Positions 33,659 to 43,198 of a DNA stretch of 64,000 bases are shown here, piece by piece. Made by a program: the position numbers and the translations under genes. This DNA is from Dyella_D sp052115385 (GTDB lineage Bacteria > Pseudomonadota > Gammaproteobacteria > Xanthomonadales > Rhodanobacteraceae). Each line of letters starts with the position of its first letter. The stretch's first letter is position 1. The stretch covers positions 1 through 64,000 of the forward strand of contig NZ_JBFRGP010000016.1 of assembly GCF_052115385.1 (NCBI RefSeq), written 5' to 3'. The notes below the pieces were generated by a model. That model did no database searches. It was not told the origin of the DNA and saw only the letters and a list, made by a program, of their open reading frames with translations.

Positions 33659-34414
33659 ATGAAGACACTCGCTCCCATCCCCTCGCGCGCGTCCGTGGGT
33701 TTCGGCGACGACCACGTTTACAAGCTGCGCCGGGCGCTGGACCGATGGTTCTACTTCGGCATGGCGTGGCTGGTGCTGCTGGTGGTGGCCTATGGTTTCG
33801 GCCGCGGCCTCGGCGAGCGGCTGCTGCATCGGGCGGAGCCGCTGCCATGGATCCTGCATGTCCACGTGCTGGTGTTCTCCGCTTGGGTGCTGTTGTTCCT
33901 CGTGCAGACCGGGCTGGTACGCCGGCATGCGCTGCGCCTGCACCGGCGGCTGGGCCTGTTCGGCGCGGGCCTGGGCACCGTGTTGCCGGTGCTGGGCGTG
34001 GCCACCGCGCTGGCGATGCGCCAGTGGCATGCGCGCCAGGGGCCGGTGCACGACGCCTTCCTGGCGATCTCCTTCAACGACATGCTGACCTTCGCCGTGG
34101 CCTTCGGCCTGGCGCTGCGCTGGCGGCGGCAGCCGGAGTTCCATCGGCGGCTGATGCTGATCGCCACGTGCGCGCTGACGGTGGCCGCGTTCGCGCGTTT
34201 CCCGCACGCCCTGGTGCCGGCCAACACCTGGTACGCGTACGTGGACGTGCTGATCGGGCTCGGCCTGCTGCGCGATGTCATCGTCGAAGGCCGCGCGCAC
34301 CGGGTCTATGCGATCGGCTTGCCGTGCGTGATGGCGGGGCAGGGGCTGGCGCTCTATCTGGCGTTCGCCGCGCCCGCAGGCTGGCTGGCGCTGCTGCACG
34401 CGTGGCTGGGCTAA
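33659..34414 (+). CDS. Integral membrane protein of unknown function
   Basis: 251 residues with about six to seven membrane segments. The start at 33659 has GAGAGG upstream; a longer frame to 33356 overlaps the zinc finger gene. Conserved-looking lines are HVHVLVFSAWVLLFLVQTGLV, LRLHRRLGLFGAGLG and FHRRLMLIATCALTVAAFARFP, a pattern of His-containing helices seen in an uncharacterised family of membrane proteins. The stop overlaps the stop of the convergent oxidoreductase gene by 3 bases. Confidence 0.8.
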   Translation: MKTLAPIPSRASVGFGDDHVYKLRRALDRWFYFGMAWLVLLVVAYGFGRGLGERLLHRAEPLPWILHVHVLVFSAWVLLFLVQTGLVRRHALRLHRRLGLFGAGLGTVLPVLGVATALAMRQWHARQGPVHDAFLAISFNDMLTFAVAFGLALRWRRQPEFHRRLMLIATCALTVAAFARFPHALVPANTWYAYVDVLIGLGLLRDVIVEGRAHRVYAIGLPCVMAGQGLALYLAFAAPAGWLALLHAWLG

Positions 34415-35418
34415 GCCACCTTCAACACGATCTTGCCGACATGCTCCCCGCTTTCCATCAGCCGATGCGCATCCGCCGCGCGCACCAGCGGAAACACCTC
34501 GTGCACCATCGGCAGGCAGCGTCCGGCGGCGAGCACCGGCCACACATGCGTACGCAGGTCGTTGGCGATCTCGGCTTTCTCCGCGCCGCTGCGCGCACGC
34601 ATGGTGGAGCCGGTGACGGTGGCGCGCTTGAGCACCAGCGTCTGCAGGTCCACTTCGTCCGCGCGGGTGCCGCCGAGAAAGCCGATCAGCACCAGCCGTC
34701 CATCGCGCGCCAGCGCCGCCAGGTTCCGCTCGAAATAGCTGCCGCCCATGATGTCCAGGATCACGTCGACGCCATGCCCGTCGGTCCTGTCCAGCACCGC
34801 CAGCGCGAAGTTCTCGTCGTGGTAGTTGATCGCCTCGGCGCCGAGATGGCGCACCACCGCGCACTTGTGCTCGCTGCCGGCGGTGGCGAACGCGGCGATG
34901 CCGAATTCGCGGCACAGCATCAGCGCGGTGGTGCCGATGCCGCTGGTGCCGCCGTGGATCAGCACGCGCTCGCCCGGCACGGCGTGGCCGATGCGGAACA
35001 GATTGGCCCACACGGTGAAGAAGGTTTCCGGAATGGCCGCGGCGTGGATCGAATCGATGCCGTCGGGAATCGGCAGCGCCTGCCCGGCGGGCAGCACGCA
35101 GTACTCGGCATAGCCGCCGCCGTTGGTCAGTCCGCATACGCGGTCGCCGATGGCGAAACCCTGTACGTCGGAACCCATCGCCACGATCTCGCCGGCGATC
35201 TCCAGGCCCGGCGTGGGATGCGCGCCGGGCGGCAGCGGATAGCGGCCCATGCGCTGGATCACATCGGGCCGGTTCACCCCCGCCGCCTGCACTTTCACCA
35301 GCACTTCGTCGCGGGTCGGTTCGGGCAGCGGCACCGTGCGTGGCTGCAACGCGTCCGGCGGACCGGGCGTCTCGATCCCGATCTCGATCATGCGGTCCGG
35401 CAGGAAGACTTTGCTCAT
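34411..35418 (-). CDS. NAD(P)H-quinone oxidoreductase (zinc-independent MDR family)
   Basis: 335 residues. It contains the GroES-like domain (VNRPDVIQRMGRYPLPPGAHPT) and the Rossmann domain (VLIHGGTSGIGTTALMLCREFG). The PIG3/QOR-type sequence around NRPD and the lack of zinc-ligand Cys indicate a quinone oxidoreductase using NADPH. It is cytoplasmic. The substrate is not determined by sequence. Confidence 0.88.
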   Translation of the reverse strand: MSKVFLPDRMIEIGIETPGPPDALQPRTVPLPEPTRDEVLVKVQAAGVNRPDVIQRMGRYPLPPGAHPTPGLEIAGEIVAMGSDVQGFAIGDRVCGLTNGGGYAEYCVLPAGQALPIPDGIDSIHAAAIPETFFTVWANLFRIGHAVPGERVLIHGGTSGIGTTALMLCREFGIAAFATAGSEHKCAVVRHLGAEAINYHDENFALAVLDRTDGHGVDVILDIMGGSYFERNLAALARDGRLVLIGFLGGTRADEVDLQTLVLKRATVTGSTMRARSGAEKAEIANDLRTHVWPVLAAGRCLPMVHEVFPLVRAADAHRLMESGEHVGKIVLKVA

Positions 35419-35519
35419 GGCGCGCGAATCATTCCATTGCGTCCGCTTGATTTACGCGGCGGGCGGTGAAGGACGCGTAGCGGCTACGCGCCTTCCGTTC
35501 AAGCGGACACCTTGCCGCG

Positions 35520-36752
35520 TCAGTACAGCACGCGGCTGCGCAAGGTGCCCGGAATCGCCGCCAGCCGATCCTTCAATGCACCAGCCTGCGCGGCATCCGC
35601 CGACACGTCGATCACCACATAGCCCACCTGTGGATCGGTCTGCAGGAACTGCGCGTCGATGTTGATATTGCCGGCGGAGAACAATTCGTTGATGCGCGAC
35701 AGCACGCCCGGCACGTTGCGATGGATATGCAGCAGGCGCCGGCTGTTCGGATGCTCCGGCAGGGTCACCTCGGGGAAGTTCACCGCCGACAGGGTGGAAC
35801 CGTTGTCGCTGTAGCGCACCAGCTTGCTGGCCACTTCGATGCCGATATTGTCCTGCGCTTCCAGCGTGCTGCCGCCGATATGCGGCGTGAGGATCACGTT
35901 GTCCATGCCGACCAGGGGCGATACGAACGGATCGTCATTGCCCTTGGGCTCCTGCGGGAACACGTCCACCGCCGCACCTGCGATATGGCCGCTGCGCAGC
36001 GCCGTGGCCAGTGCGTCGATATCCACCACGGTGCCGCGCGAGGCGTTGATCAGCACCGAGCCCGGACGCATCTTGCCCAGCTCGGTGGCGCCGATCATCA
36101 GCTTGGTGGACGGCGTTTCCGGCACGTGCAGGGTCACCACGTCGGCGCGTTCCAGCAGGTCGTCCAGGCTGCCGGCGGCGCGCGCATTGCCCAGCGACAG
36201 CTTGGTTTCGATGTCGTGGAAGATCACGCGCATGCCCAGCGATTCGGCCAGCACGCCGATCTGGGTGCCGATATGGCCGTAGCCGACGATGCCCAGCACC
36301 TTGTCGCGCGCCTCGAAGCTGCCCGCCGCCGACTTGGTCCAGCCGCCGCGATGGCATAGCGCGTTCTTCTGCGGGATGCCGCGCAACAGCATGATCGCCT
36401 CGGCGATCACCAGCTCGGCCACGCTGCGCGTATTGGAGTAGGGCGCGTTGAACACCGGCACGCCCTGCGCCCGTGCCGCTTCCAGGTCGACCTGGTTGGT
36501 GCCGATGCAGAAGCAGCCCACCGCGATCAGCCGGCGCGCGTGCTCCAGCACGTCGGCGCTGAGCTGGCTGCGCGAACGGATGCCGACGATATGCGCCTCG
36601 GCGATGCGCGCTTTGAGGTCCGCTTCCGGCAGCGACTTCTCGTGGAATTCGATCTGGCTGTAGCCGGCGCGGCGGAACACTTCCACGGCGCTCTGGCTGA
36701 CGCCTTCGAGCAGGAGGACCTTGATGTCTGCTTTCGGATACGAGGTTTTCAT
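35520..36752 (-). CDS. serA: D-3-phosphoglycerate dehydrogenase
   Basis: 410 residues from the ATG at 36752, the same length as the E. coli enzyme. It catalyses the first step of serine synthesis. NAD-binding GYGHIGTQIG, catalytic Arg in NASRGTVVD, Glu in VFPQEP and His in LTPHIGGST are present. A C-terminal ACT domain (LHIHRNVPGVLSRINELF) gives serine feedback. It is divergent from the D-2-hydroxyglutarate dehydrogenase-like gene, which probably removes the side product of SerA. Confidence 0.97.
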   Translation of the reverse strand: MKTSYPKADIKVLLLEGVSQSAVEVFRRAGYSQIEFHEKSLPEADLKARIAEAHIVGIRSRSQLSADVLEHARRLIAVGCFCIGTNQVDLEAARAQGVPVFNAPYSNTRSVAELVIAEAIMLLRGIPQKNALCHRGGWTKSAAGSFEARDKVLGIVGYGHIGTQIGVLAESLGMRVIFHDIETKLSLGNARAAGSLDDLLERADVVTLHVPETPSTKLMIGATELGKMRPGSVLINASRGTVVDIDALATALRSGHIAGAAVDVFPQEPKGNDDPFVSPLVGMDNVILTPHIGGSTLEAQDNIGIEVASKLVRYSDNGSTLSAVNFPEVTLPEHPNSRRLLHIHRNVPGVLSRINELFSAGNINIDAQFLQTDPQVGYVVIDVSADAAQAGALKDRLAAIPGTLRSRVLY

Positions 36753-36865
36753 GGGTCGCCGGGCGGGTCTGGATAAAGGTGGGCAAAGCGGCACTATGCG
36801 GCAGCGCAGCACTGGACCGCAACGGCTGCGGCTGGCAGGCTGGACGACTCGCTTACGGAATCGCC

Positions 36866-38254
36866 ATGACCGCACCCGCTCCCGCCCTGGCTGAACTGGC
36901 CGCCCGCTTGCCCGAGCTGCGCCTGCTTACCGCGCCGGCCGACCTGGAGCATTACGGCCGCGACTGGACCCGCCGCTGGACCCCCGCGCCGCTGGCCATC
37001 GCCCTGCCGGCCACGGTGGAAGAAGCCCAGGCCGTGGTGCGCTGGGCCAATGAGCACGGCGTGGCCCTGGTGCCGTCGGGCGGCCGCACTGGTCTCTCCG
37101 GCGGCGCGGTGGCCGCCAACGGCGAGCTGGTGCTGAGCCTGGAGCGGATGAACCGCGTGCTCGGCTTCGATCCGATCGACCGCACCCTCACCGTGCAGGC
37201 CGGCATCGCGCTGCAGGCGGTGCACGACGCGGCGCGCACGCATGGGCTGATCTATCCGGTCGACTTCGCCGCGCGCGGTTCCTGTTCCATCGGCGGCAAT
37301 ATCGCCACCAATGCCGGCGGCATCCGGGTGATCCGCTACGGCAATACGCGCGAGTGGATCGCCGGCCTGAAGGTGATCGCCGGCAATAGCGAACTGCTCG
37401 AACTCAATCGCGGGCTGATCAAGAACTCCAGCGGCTACGACCTGCGCCATCTGACCATCGGTTCCGAAGGCACCCTGGGCATCGTGGTCGAAGCCACCTT
37501 GCGCCTGGCCGAGCCGCCGCCGCCGTCGCAGGTGATGCTGCTGGCGCTGCCGGACATGGCCGCGCTGATGCACGTGTTCGCGCTGTTCCGCGCGCGCCTG
37601 AAGCTGCAGGCCTTCGAGTTCTTCACCGACGTCGCACTGCGCCACGTGCTGGCGCATGGCGCGCAGCGCGCGCTTGACGGCGAGCATCCGTTCTATGTGG
37701 TCACCGAATTCGACGCCGCCGACGAAGCCGCACAGGAAACGGCCCTGGCCGCGTTCGAACACGGCGTCAACCAAGGCTGGATCGCTGACGGTGCGATCGC
37801 GCAGAGCGAGGCGCAGGCCGCCGCGCTGTGGCGCCTGCGCGAAGGCATCACCGAGAGCCTGGCACCGCACCAGCCGTACAAGAACGACATCTCGCTGCGC
37901 ATCGGCGCGCTGCCGGCTTTCCTGGACGAGATCCAGGCGTTGCTGGGGCAGGCTTATCCGCATTTCGAAGTGGTGTGGTTCGGCCATATCGGCGACGGCA
38001 ATCTGCACATCAACGTGCTCAAGCCGGAAGGCCTGGCCGGCGCCGAATTCATCGCGCAGTGCGAACAGGTGACCAAGCTGCTGGCTGCGGCGCTGCAGCG
38101 CCATGGCGGCAGCATCTCGGCCGAGCACGGCATCGGGCTGGTCAAGAAGGCGTATCTGGAGAGCACGCGCAGCGCCGCGGAAATCGCCCTGATGCGCGGC
38201 GTAAAGCAGGTATTCGACCCGAACGGCATCCTCAACCCCGGCAAGCTGTTCTAG
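36866..38254 (+). CDS. FAD-linked oxidase, probable D-2-hydroxyglutarate dehydrogenase
   Basis: 462 residues from the ATG at 36866. An FAD-binding type 4 domain (VALVPSGGRTGLSGGAV, GSCSIGGNIATNAGGIRVIRYG, HLTIGSEGTLGIVVEATL) is followed by an oxidase C domain with the metal-site line GHIGDGNLHINV and the end AEHGIGLVKK. This family oxidises D-2-hydroxy acids. In pseudomonads a homologue couples to SerA by removing D-2-hydroxyglutarate. The divergent position next to serA supports that role. D-lactate dehydrogenase is the alternative. Confidence 0.85.
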   Translation: MTAPAPALAELAARLPELRLLTAPADLEHYGRDWTRRWTPAPLAIALPATVEEAQAVVRWANEHGVALVPSGGRTGLSGGAVAANGELVLSLERMNRVLGFDPIDRTLTVQAGIALQAVHDAARTHGLIYPVDFAARGSCSIGGNIATNAGGIRVIRYGNTREWIAGLKVIAGNSELLELNRGLIKNSSGYDLRHLTIGSEGTLGIVVEATLRLAEPPPPSQVMLLALPDMAALMHVFALFRARLKLQAFEFFTDVALRHVLAHGAQRALDGEHPFYVVTEFDAADEAAQETALAAFEHGVNQGWIADGAIAQSEAQAAALWRLREGITESLAPHQPYKNDISLRIGALPAFLDEIQALLGQAYPHFEVVWFGHIGDGNLHINVLKPEGLAGAEFIAQCEQVTKLLAAALQRHGGSISAEHGIGLVKKAYLESTRSAAEIALMRGVKQVFDPNGILNPGKLF

Positions 38255-38301
38255 GGCCCGCATGCTAGCCTCCGCGCTTTAGAAGCGCCGGAGCCGCCCG
38301 C

Positions 38302-39255
38302 ATGACCCAGCAACGCCGCAAGCTGTATCCCGAGATCGAGCCGTTCGACACCGGCACGCTCAAGGTGTCGCCGCTGCACACGCTGTACTACGAGCAGTGC
38401 GGCAACCCGAACGGCAAGCCGGTGGTGTTCCTGCACGGCGGCCCCGGCGGCGGCATCAATCCGAGCTACCGCCGCTTCTTCGATCCCAAGGTCTACCGCA
38501 TCGTGCTGTTCGACCAGCGCGGCTGCGGCAAGTCCACGCCGCATGCGGAGCTGACCGACAACACCACCTGGCATCTGGTGGCCGACATCGAGCGCATCCG
38601 CGAGCATCTGGAGATCGATCGCTGGCAGGTATTCGGCGGTTCGTGGGGTTCCACGCTGGCGCTGGCCTATGCGCAGACGCATCCGGACAAGGTCACCGAG
38701 CTGGTGCTGCGCGGCATCTTCATGCTGCGCCGCTGGGAGCTGGAGTGGTTCTACCAGAAGGGTTGCGATGCGCTGTTTCCGGATGCGTGGGAAAGCTATC
38801 TGGCGGCGATCCCCGAAGCCGAGCGCGGCGACTTGATGAGCGCCTATCACCGTCGCCTGACCAGCACCGATCCGGCGGTGCGGGTGGAAGCGGCGCGGGC
38901 GTGGTCGGTGTGGGAAGCGGCCACCAGCCATCTGTACCAGGACCCTAGCCATATCGCGTCCAGCGGCGAGGACGAGTTTGCGCTCGCGTTCGCGCGCATC
39001 GAATGCCATTACTTCGTGCACGGCGGTTTCTTCGAGCACGACGACCAGCTGCTGCGCAACGTCGAGCGCATCCGCAAGATTCCCGCGGTGATCGTGCAGG
39101 GACGCTACGACGTGGTGTGCCCGATGCGCAGCGCATGGGACCTGCACCGCGCGTGGCCGGAAGCCGAGCTGCGCGTGGTGGCGGATGCGGGGCATTCGGC
39201 CTTGGAGCCGGGGATCGCGCACGAGTTGCTGGAGGCGACCGACCGCTTTCGCTGA
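38302..39255 (+). CDS. pip: Proline iminopeptidase
   Basis: 317 residues. It cleaves N-terminal proline from peptides in the cytoplasm. Peptidase S33 motifs are complete: oxyanion HGGPGGGINP, FDQRGCGKSTPH, nucleophile GGSWGSTLALAYAQ, Asp in QGRYDVVCP and His in DAGHSALEP. There is no signal peptide, unlike the paralogous fold at 16929. A terminator follows. Confidence 0.95.
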   Translation: MTQQRRKLYPEIEPFDTGTLKVSPLHTLYYEQCGNPNGKPVVFLHGGPGGGINPSYRRFFDPKVYRIVLFDQRGCGKSTPHAELTDNTTWHLVADIERIREHLEIDRWQVFGGSWGSTLALAYAQTHPDKVTELVLRGIFMLRRWELEWFYQKGCDALFPDAWESYLAAIPEAERGDLMSAYHRRLTSTDPAVRVEAARAWSVWEAATSHLYQDPSHIASSGEDEFALAFARIECHYFVHGGFFEHDDQLLRNVERIRKIPAVIVQGRYDVVCPMRSAWDLHRAWPEAELRVVADAGHSALEPGIAHELLEATDRFR

Positions 39256-39277
39256 GTTTTTTGCCGGCACCAAAGAG

Positions 39278-39312
39278 AAAGGCCACGCCCGTCGCCGGGC
39301 GTGGCCTTTTCA
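39278..39312 (+). terminator. Rho-independent terminator of pip
   Basis: AAAGGCCACGCCCG and CGGGCGTGGCCTTT form a 14-bp stem with a TCGC loop and a TTTT tail. Confidence 0.92.
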
Positions 39313-39326
39313 TTAGTGCGGATGGG

Positions 39327-39417
39327 GTAGGTTGGGGTGAGCGCAGCGAACCCCAACATCGACCACCTTCATGCGTGTCGCGTCGTTGGGGTTCGCCTGC
39401 GGCTCACCCCAACCTAC
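39327..39417. repeat. Palindromic intergenic repeat, copy 1
   Basis: GTAGGTTGGGGTGAGCG...GAACCCCAAC, then about 30 bases, then GTTGGGGTTCGCC...CACCCCAACCTAC. The outer arms and the inner halves are complementary, so the whole unit is a long palindrome. Five copies or half-copies are found in this window. Confidence 0.85.
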
Positions 39418-39422
39418 CCGGA

Positions 39423-42233
39423 TCAGTGGCCGTGACCGTGGCCATGATCGTCATCATGCCCATGATCGTGCCCATGATCGTGATCGCCATGCGGATCGAA
39501 CATCGCCGGGGCGAACAGGTCGAGCACGAAGCCGTCGTGGTCGGAGGCGCCGATCGCCTTCGTCCAGTCCGGCGCGTTGGCGGCATCGGCTTCGGTCTGC
39601 GCCGGTGCGTCGAGATCGGCGCGGCCGTACTGCATGTGCAGGAAGCGGAACGACGCGGCGCGGTTCAGCAGGGCATGGTCCAGCACCTGCACGGTCGGCA
39701 CTTCGCGGCCCGAGTTGCCGCTGCCGGCCTGCGTATAGCCCTGGATCTCGCCGAAGTTCTCGGTGAACAGGAACGAATAGCGGTCGTTCTCCGGCACCGA
39801 TTCCACCGCGTTCCACAGCGCCGGGCGCACGATGTTCTGGCCCAGCTTCAGCTGGTTCTCGCTGTCCTTGTACTTGCCTGAGATCAGGCCGACCACGTCC
39901 ACCCAGCCATCGCTGAACTGGTAGGCGTTGAAGTCGCCCACCACCAGCAGCGGCTGCGAGGGATAGCGGGTCTGCAGTTCCTGCACCTGCTTGGCCAGCG
40001 ACACCGCCTGGGTGTAGCGCTTCAGGCGGTCGCGCACGGCGGTGGCGTTGTCCTTGTCCACGTTGGTGCGGGCCTTCGGATGCACCGAGATGACGTGGAA
40101 GCGCATGCCGCGCACTTCGGCCGTCAGCAGCAGCGGCGGATGGTCGTGCACGAAGGCGGTGCTGCCGTTGTCGTTCCAGGTTTCGTCGGCACCGAGCTGG
40201 CGCACCGAGAGCACATGCACGCCGCGGTCGGCGCGCACCAGGAAGCCGACGTTGATGCCGCTGGGGTCATGGCCCGGCAGCAGGTAGGCGTCGTACTTCA
40301 CCGGGTAGTCGTCGCCCAGCTGCTTGGCCAGGCCCTGCAGCACGGCGAGACTCTTCACTTCTTCGGTCGACAGCACGTCCGGCAGCTTCAGCACGCTGCC
40401 GACATAAGCCGACAGACGGCGCGTCTTCAGCGCCACCTGGTCCGGCGTCGGCTCCTTGCTGTCGCCGCTGCAGGTAAAGGTGGTGTTGAATTCGCTGTCG
40501 CAGAAACGCTCCATGTTGAACGCGCCGATGCGCAGCGCGAACGGCGGCCGCGGCAGCACGGGGCGGGGCATCGGTGCGGCGCGCTTCACTTCGATCCTGG
40601 TCGGGATGAAGGTATAGGCGCCGAAGTCGTACGAGATGATGCCCTCGGCACGGAAAGTGGTGCCGGCGACGAACGGGGTGTTGATCGGCACCGCGCCGAA
40701 GTCGTCGGTGTTCATCTTGAACACTTCCGGATTGCCGCTCCAGTTAGGCAGGTCCACGCCCGCCGGCACCGGCACGCTGAAGCGCACCCCCGGCTGGCGC
40801 AGCGAGCGCTTGCCGTTGGCGGTGATGCTTACCTCGGCGAAAGGCTCCGTGCTGAAGCGCTTGTTGCCGGTGTTGATCATGCCGTTCTCGATCACCACGC
40901 GCATGCCGACGAAGCACTGGAAGTTGGTGGCGCCGCAGGACAGCTGGTTCGGATCGGTCGACGGCGTGCGCGCACCGAACACCACCGCCCTCGGCAGCCG
41001 CACGCCATGCGCGGTGACGGTGACCGTGGCGTTCTTGAGTTCCGTCAGGTGGTAGTAGTTGTCGACCTTCGCATCGACGTTCACTACGTCGCCGATGGCG
41101 ACGGTCGGCTTGGACGCGGTGAACACGTACACGCCGTTGGAGGTCAGCGGATCGGCATCGACGCGGTTGTCCGGCGTCTGCATGGTGAAGCCGGCCGGGC
41201 CCACCGCGGTGACGATGTTGCCGGTGGTGATCACTGACTTGCCCAGCAGCGGCGAGCTCTGCTCGCGGCCCTGGATCTGCCAGATTTCGGCGGCGACCGG
41301 GATGTCGTACAGGATCGCGCCGATGGCACTGTCGCGCGCCAGCGTGGCGCCGCCGGTCGGCTGGTCCAGCTTGACCAGGAAGGCCTTGTCCGGCGAACCG
41401 GTGGTGCGGCCGTGCACGACCACGTTGAAAGCGGCCTGGGTCTGGCCTGCGGCAACCGTCAGCGTGGTGTCGACCGCCTCGTAGTCGCCCGCGGCGGCGG
41501 TGGCGCTGTCGTCCTGGGTGGCCACGTGCACGCTCACGCCGCCGGCCGGAGCCGGCTGGTTGAGCGTGATGGCGAACGGCATGCTGACGTCGGGCGCGCC
41601 GTGCACGGTGGCACTGGAATCGGCGATCGACAGCGACAGGTTCATCACCGCGCAGGCGCTGGCCGCGTTGTGCGGCGCGGTGGGCGTGACCACCACGAAG
41701 TCGGCCTGGTTGTCGCCGGTGTTCTGCGGCAGGCCGGCGCCATTCGTCTTGCGGCCGTAGCCCTTGTCGGCATTGGTGCTGCCCAGCGAGGTCAGCGGCG
41801 TGCCGGCCTTGTAGGCGGAGCCGGCGGAGAGGCCGACCTGGTCGACCAGCTGGCCGCTGCTATCGAGCAGGGCCAGGCCGCCGTCATCGGTGACGCCGGT
41901 GCTGTATTTCAGGTCTCCGGCGACGCTGCCGGAATAGCCGCCGCTCGCGCTGTTGGTCAGCAGCAAGTGGCAGCCCGGCGCGATCGACGTGCCGGCGGGG
42001 AGGGTCAGGCGCGTGCCGGTGGTGCCGCTCGCGTTCGACGCATTGAATTTGTAGCCGGAAAGATCCAGCGAGGTAGCGCCGGCATTGAACAGCTCGACGA
42101 ATTCGTCGTTGCCGCCGGACGGGCCGCGTACGCGGAACTGGCTGATGCTGAGGTCCGCTGCCTGGGCAGAGGCGATCGACGCGATCCCTAGCAGCGCGGC
42201 CCAAAGGGCGCGCCGTGCGTGCTTTGCTTCCAT
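39423..42233 (-). CDS. Extracellular ExeM/NucH-type nuclease with lamin-tail and Calx-beta domains
   Basis: 936 residues from the ATG at 42233, behind GAGGGAG. Order: signal peptide (ending ASAQA), lamin-tail domain (ISQFRVRGPSGGNDEFVELFN), Calx-beta domain (about 205-290), OB-like middle region, and an endonuclease/exonuclease/phosphatase domain (RIGAFNMERF, LSTEEV, VVGDFNAYQF, SDHDGFVL). The C terminus is a His/Asp/Gly tail (HGDHDHGHDHGHDDDHGHGH). ExeM-type nucleases cut extracellular DNA, for example in biofilms. A metal-storing function of the tail is inferred. Confidence 0.9.
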   Translation of the reverse strand: MEAKHARRALWAALLGIASIASAQAADLSISQFRVRGPSGGNDEFVELFNAGATSLDLSGYKFNASNASGTTGTRLTLPAGTSIAPGCHLLLTNSASGGYSGSVAGDLKYSTGVTDDGGLALLDSSGQLVDQVGLSAGSAYKAGTPLTSLGSTNADKGYGRKTNGAGLPQNTGDNQADFVVVTPTAPHNAASACAVMNLSLSIADSSATVHGAPDVSMPFAITLNQPAPAGGVSVHVATQDDSATAAAGDYEAVDTTLTVAAGQTQAAFNVVVHGRTTGSPDKAFLVKLDQPTGGATLARDSAIGAILYDIPVAAEIWQIQGREQSSPLLGKSVITTGNIVTAVGPAGFTMQTPDNRVDADPLTSNGVYVFTASKPTVAIGDVVNVDAKVDNYYHLTELKNATVTVTAHGVRLPRAVVFGARTPSTDPNQLSCGATNFQCFVGMRVVIENGMINTGNKRFSTEPFAEVSITANGKRSLRQPGVRFSVPVPAGVDLPNWSGNPEVFKMNTDDFGAVPINTPFVAGTTFRAEGIISYDFGAYTFIPTRIEVKRAAPMPRPVLPRPPFALRIGAFNMERFCDSEFNTTFTCSGDSKEPTPDQVALKTRRLSAYVGSVLKLPDVLSTEEVKSLAVLQGLAKQLGDDYPVKYDAYLLPGHDPSGINVGFLVRADRGVHVLSVRQLGADETWNDNGSTAFVHDHPPLLLTAEVRGMRFHVISVHPKARTNVDKDNATAVRDRLKRYTQAVSLAKQVQELQTRYPSQPLLVVGDFNAYQFSDGWVDVVGLISGKYKDSENQLKLGQNIVRPALWNAVESVPENDRYSFLFTENFGEIQGYTQAGSGNSGREVPTVQVLDHALLNRAASFRFLHMQYGRADLDAPAQTEADAANAPDWTKAIGASDHDGFVLDLFAPAMFDPHGDHDHGHDHGHDDDHGHGHGH

Positions 42234-42393
42234 TGACCCACTCCCTCTTTGATGGATCCGGACGGATCCTCCCGGGGAAAATAGCAATTTATTGCGACAG
42301 ATTTGCTAATGGGGGTCTCAGTAGGGAGGGTGGGGCTGGTGCGCCTTTTTGGCCGGTGATTCCGGCGTAGGGGGGGCGTATGGGTGTGGCGAT

Positions 42394-42426
42394 GTTGGGG
42401 TTCGCCTGCGGCTCACCCCCACCTGC
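42394..42426. repeat. Palindromic intergenic repeat, half-copy
   Basis: GTTGGGGTTCGCCTGCGGCTCACCCCCACCTGC is the right half of the repeat, with two changes. The left half is absent or decayed in the GC-rich stretch before it. Confidence 0.75.
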
Positions 42427-42436
42427 GTCGGCCGTG

Positions 42437-43078
42437 TCAGCCGGCTGGCAGCTGCTTGGTGCCGAAGATCTTGTCGCCTGCGTCACCGAGCCCGGGCAGG
42501 ATGTAGCCGTGTTCGTTGAGATGGTCGTCGATGGCGGCGGTGTAGATCTCGACGTCGGGATGGGCCTCTGCGATGTGCTTCAGGCCTTCCGGCGCCGCCA
42601 CCAGGAACAGGCCCTTGATGCGTTTGCAGCCGGCGGCCTTGAGCATGTCGACGGTAGCGATCAGGGTGCCGGCGGTGGCCAGCATGGGGTCGACGATCAG
42701 GGCGATGCGTTCGTCCATGCGGCCGGTCAGCTTCTCGTAGTAGGCGATCGGCTTGAGGGTTTCTTCGTCGCGTTGCAGGCCGACCACGCTGACCTTGGCG
42801 GCGGGGATCAGGTCCAGCACGCCGGGCAGCATGCCGAGGCCGGCGCGCAGGATCGGCACGATGGTGATCTTCTTGCCTTTGATCTGGTGCACGACCAGTG
42901 GGCCGGCCCAGCCGTCGATGTGCTTGTCGACCGTCTCCAGGTCCTTGGTCGCTTCGTAGGTGAGCAGCGCGGCGACTTCGGAGGCCAGTTCGCGGAACTC
43001 CTTGGTGCTGATGCCGGCGCGGCGCATCAGGCCGAGCTTGTGCTGGATAAGCGGGTGGCGGACTTCGACGAGCTTCAT
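42437..43078 (-). CDS. upp: Uracil phosphoribosyltransferase
   Basis: 213 residues from the ATG at 43078. It salvages uracil to UMP using PRPP. The PRPP site (VDPMLATAGTLIATVDML), the uracil-binding end (YILPGLGDAGDKIFGT) and the N-terminal VRHPLIQHKLGLMR are all standard. Monocistronic. Confidence 0.97.
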   Translation of the reverse strand: MKLVEVRHPLIQHKLGLMRRAGISTKEFRELASEVAALLTYEATKDLETVDKHIDGWAGPLVVHQIKGKKITIVPILRAGLGMLPGVLDLIPAAKVSVVGLQRDEETLKPIAYYEKLTGRMDERIALIVDPMLATAGTLIATVDMLKAAGCKRIKGLFLVAAPEGLKHIAEAHPDVEIYTAAIDDHLNEHGYILPGLGDAGDKIFGTKQLPAG

Positions 43079-43146
43079 GGGGCGTCCTGCATGACGGAGT
43101 GCGGGGATTATGACGCAGCGCGAATTCTCCGTTCCCCATAAAAGCA

Positions 43147-43175
43147 AAGGCGCCGCTTCGGCGAAGCGGCGCCTT
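43147..43175 (-). terminator. Terminator of the PsiF gene
   Basis: A perfect 13-bp stem (AAGGCGCCGCTTC/GAAGCGGCGCCTT) with a GGC loop, followed on the minus strand by TTTGCTTTT. Confidence 0.85.
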
Positions 43176-43198
43176 GCGGCAAACAAGCTGTAAGTGAC

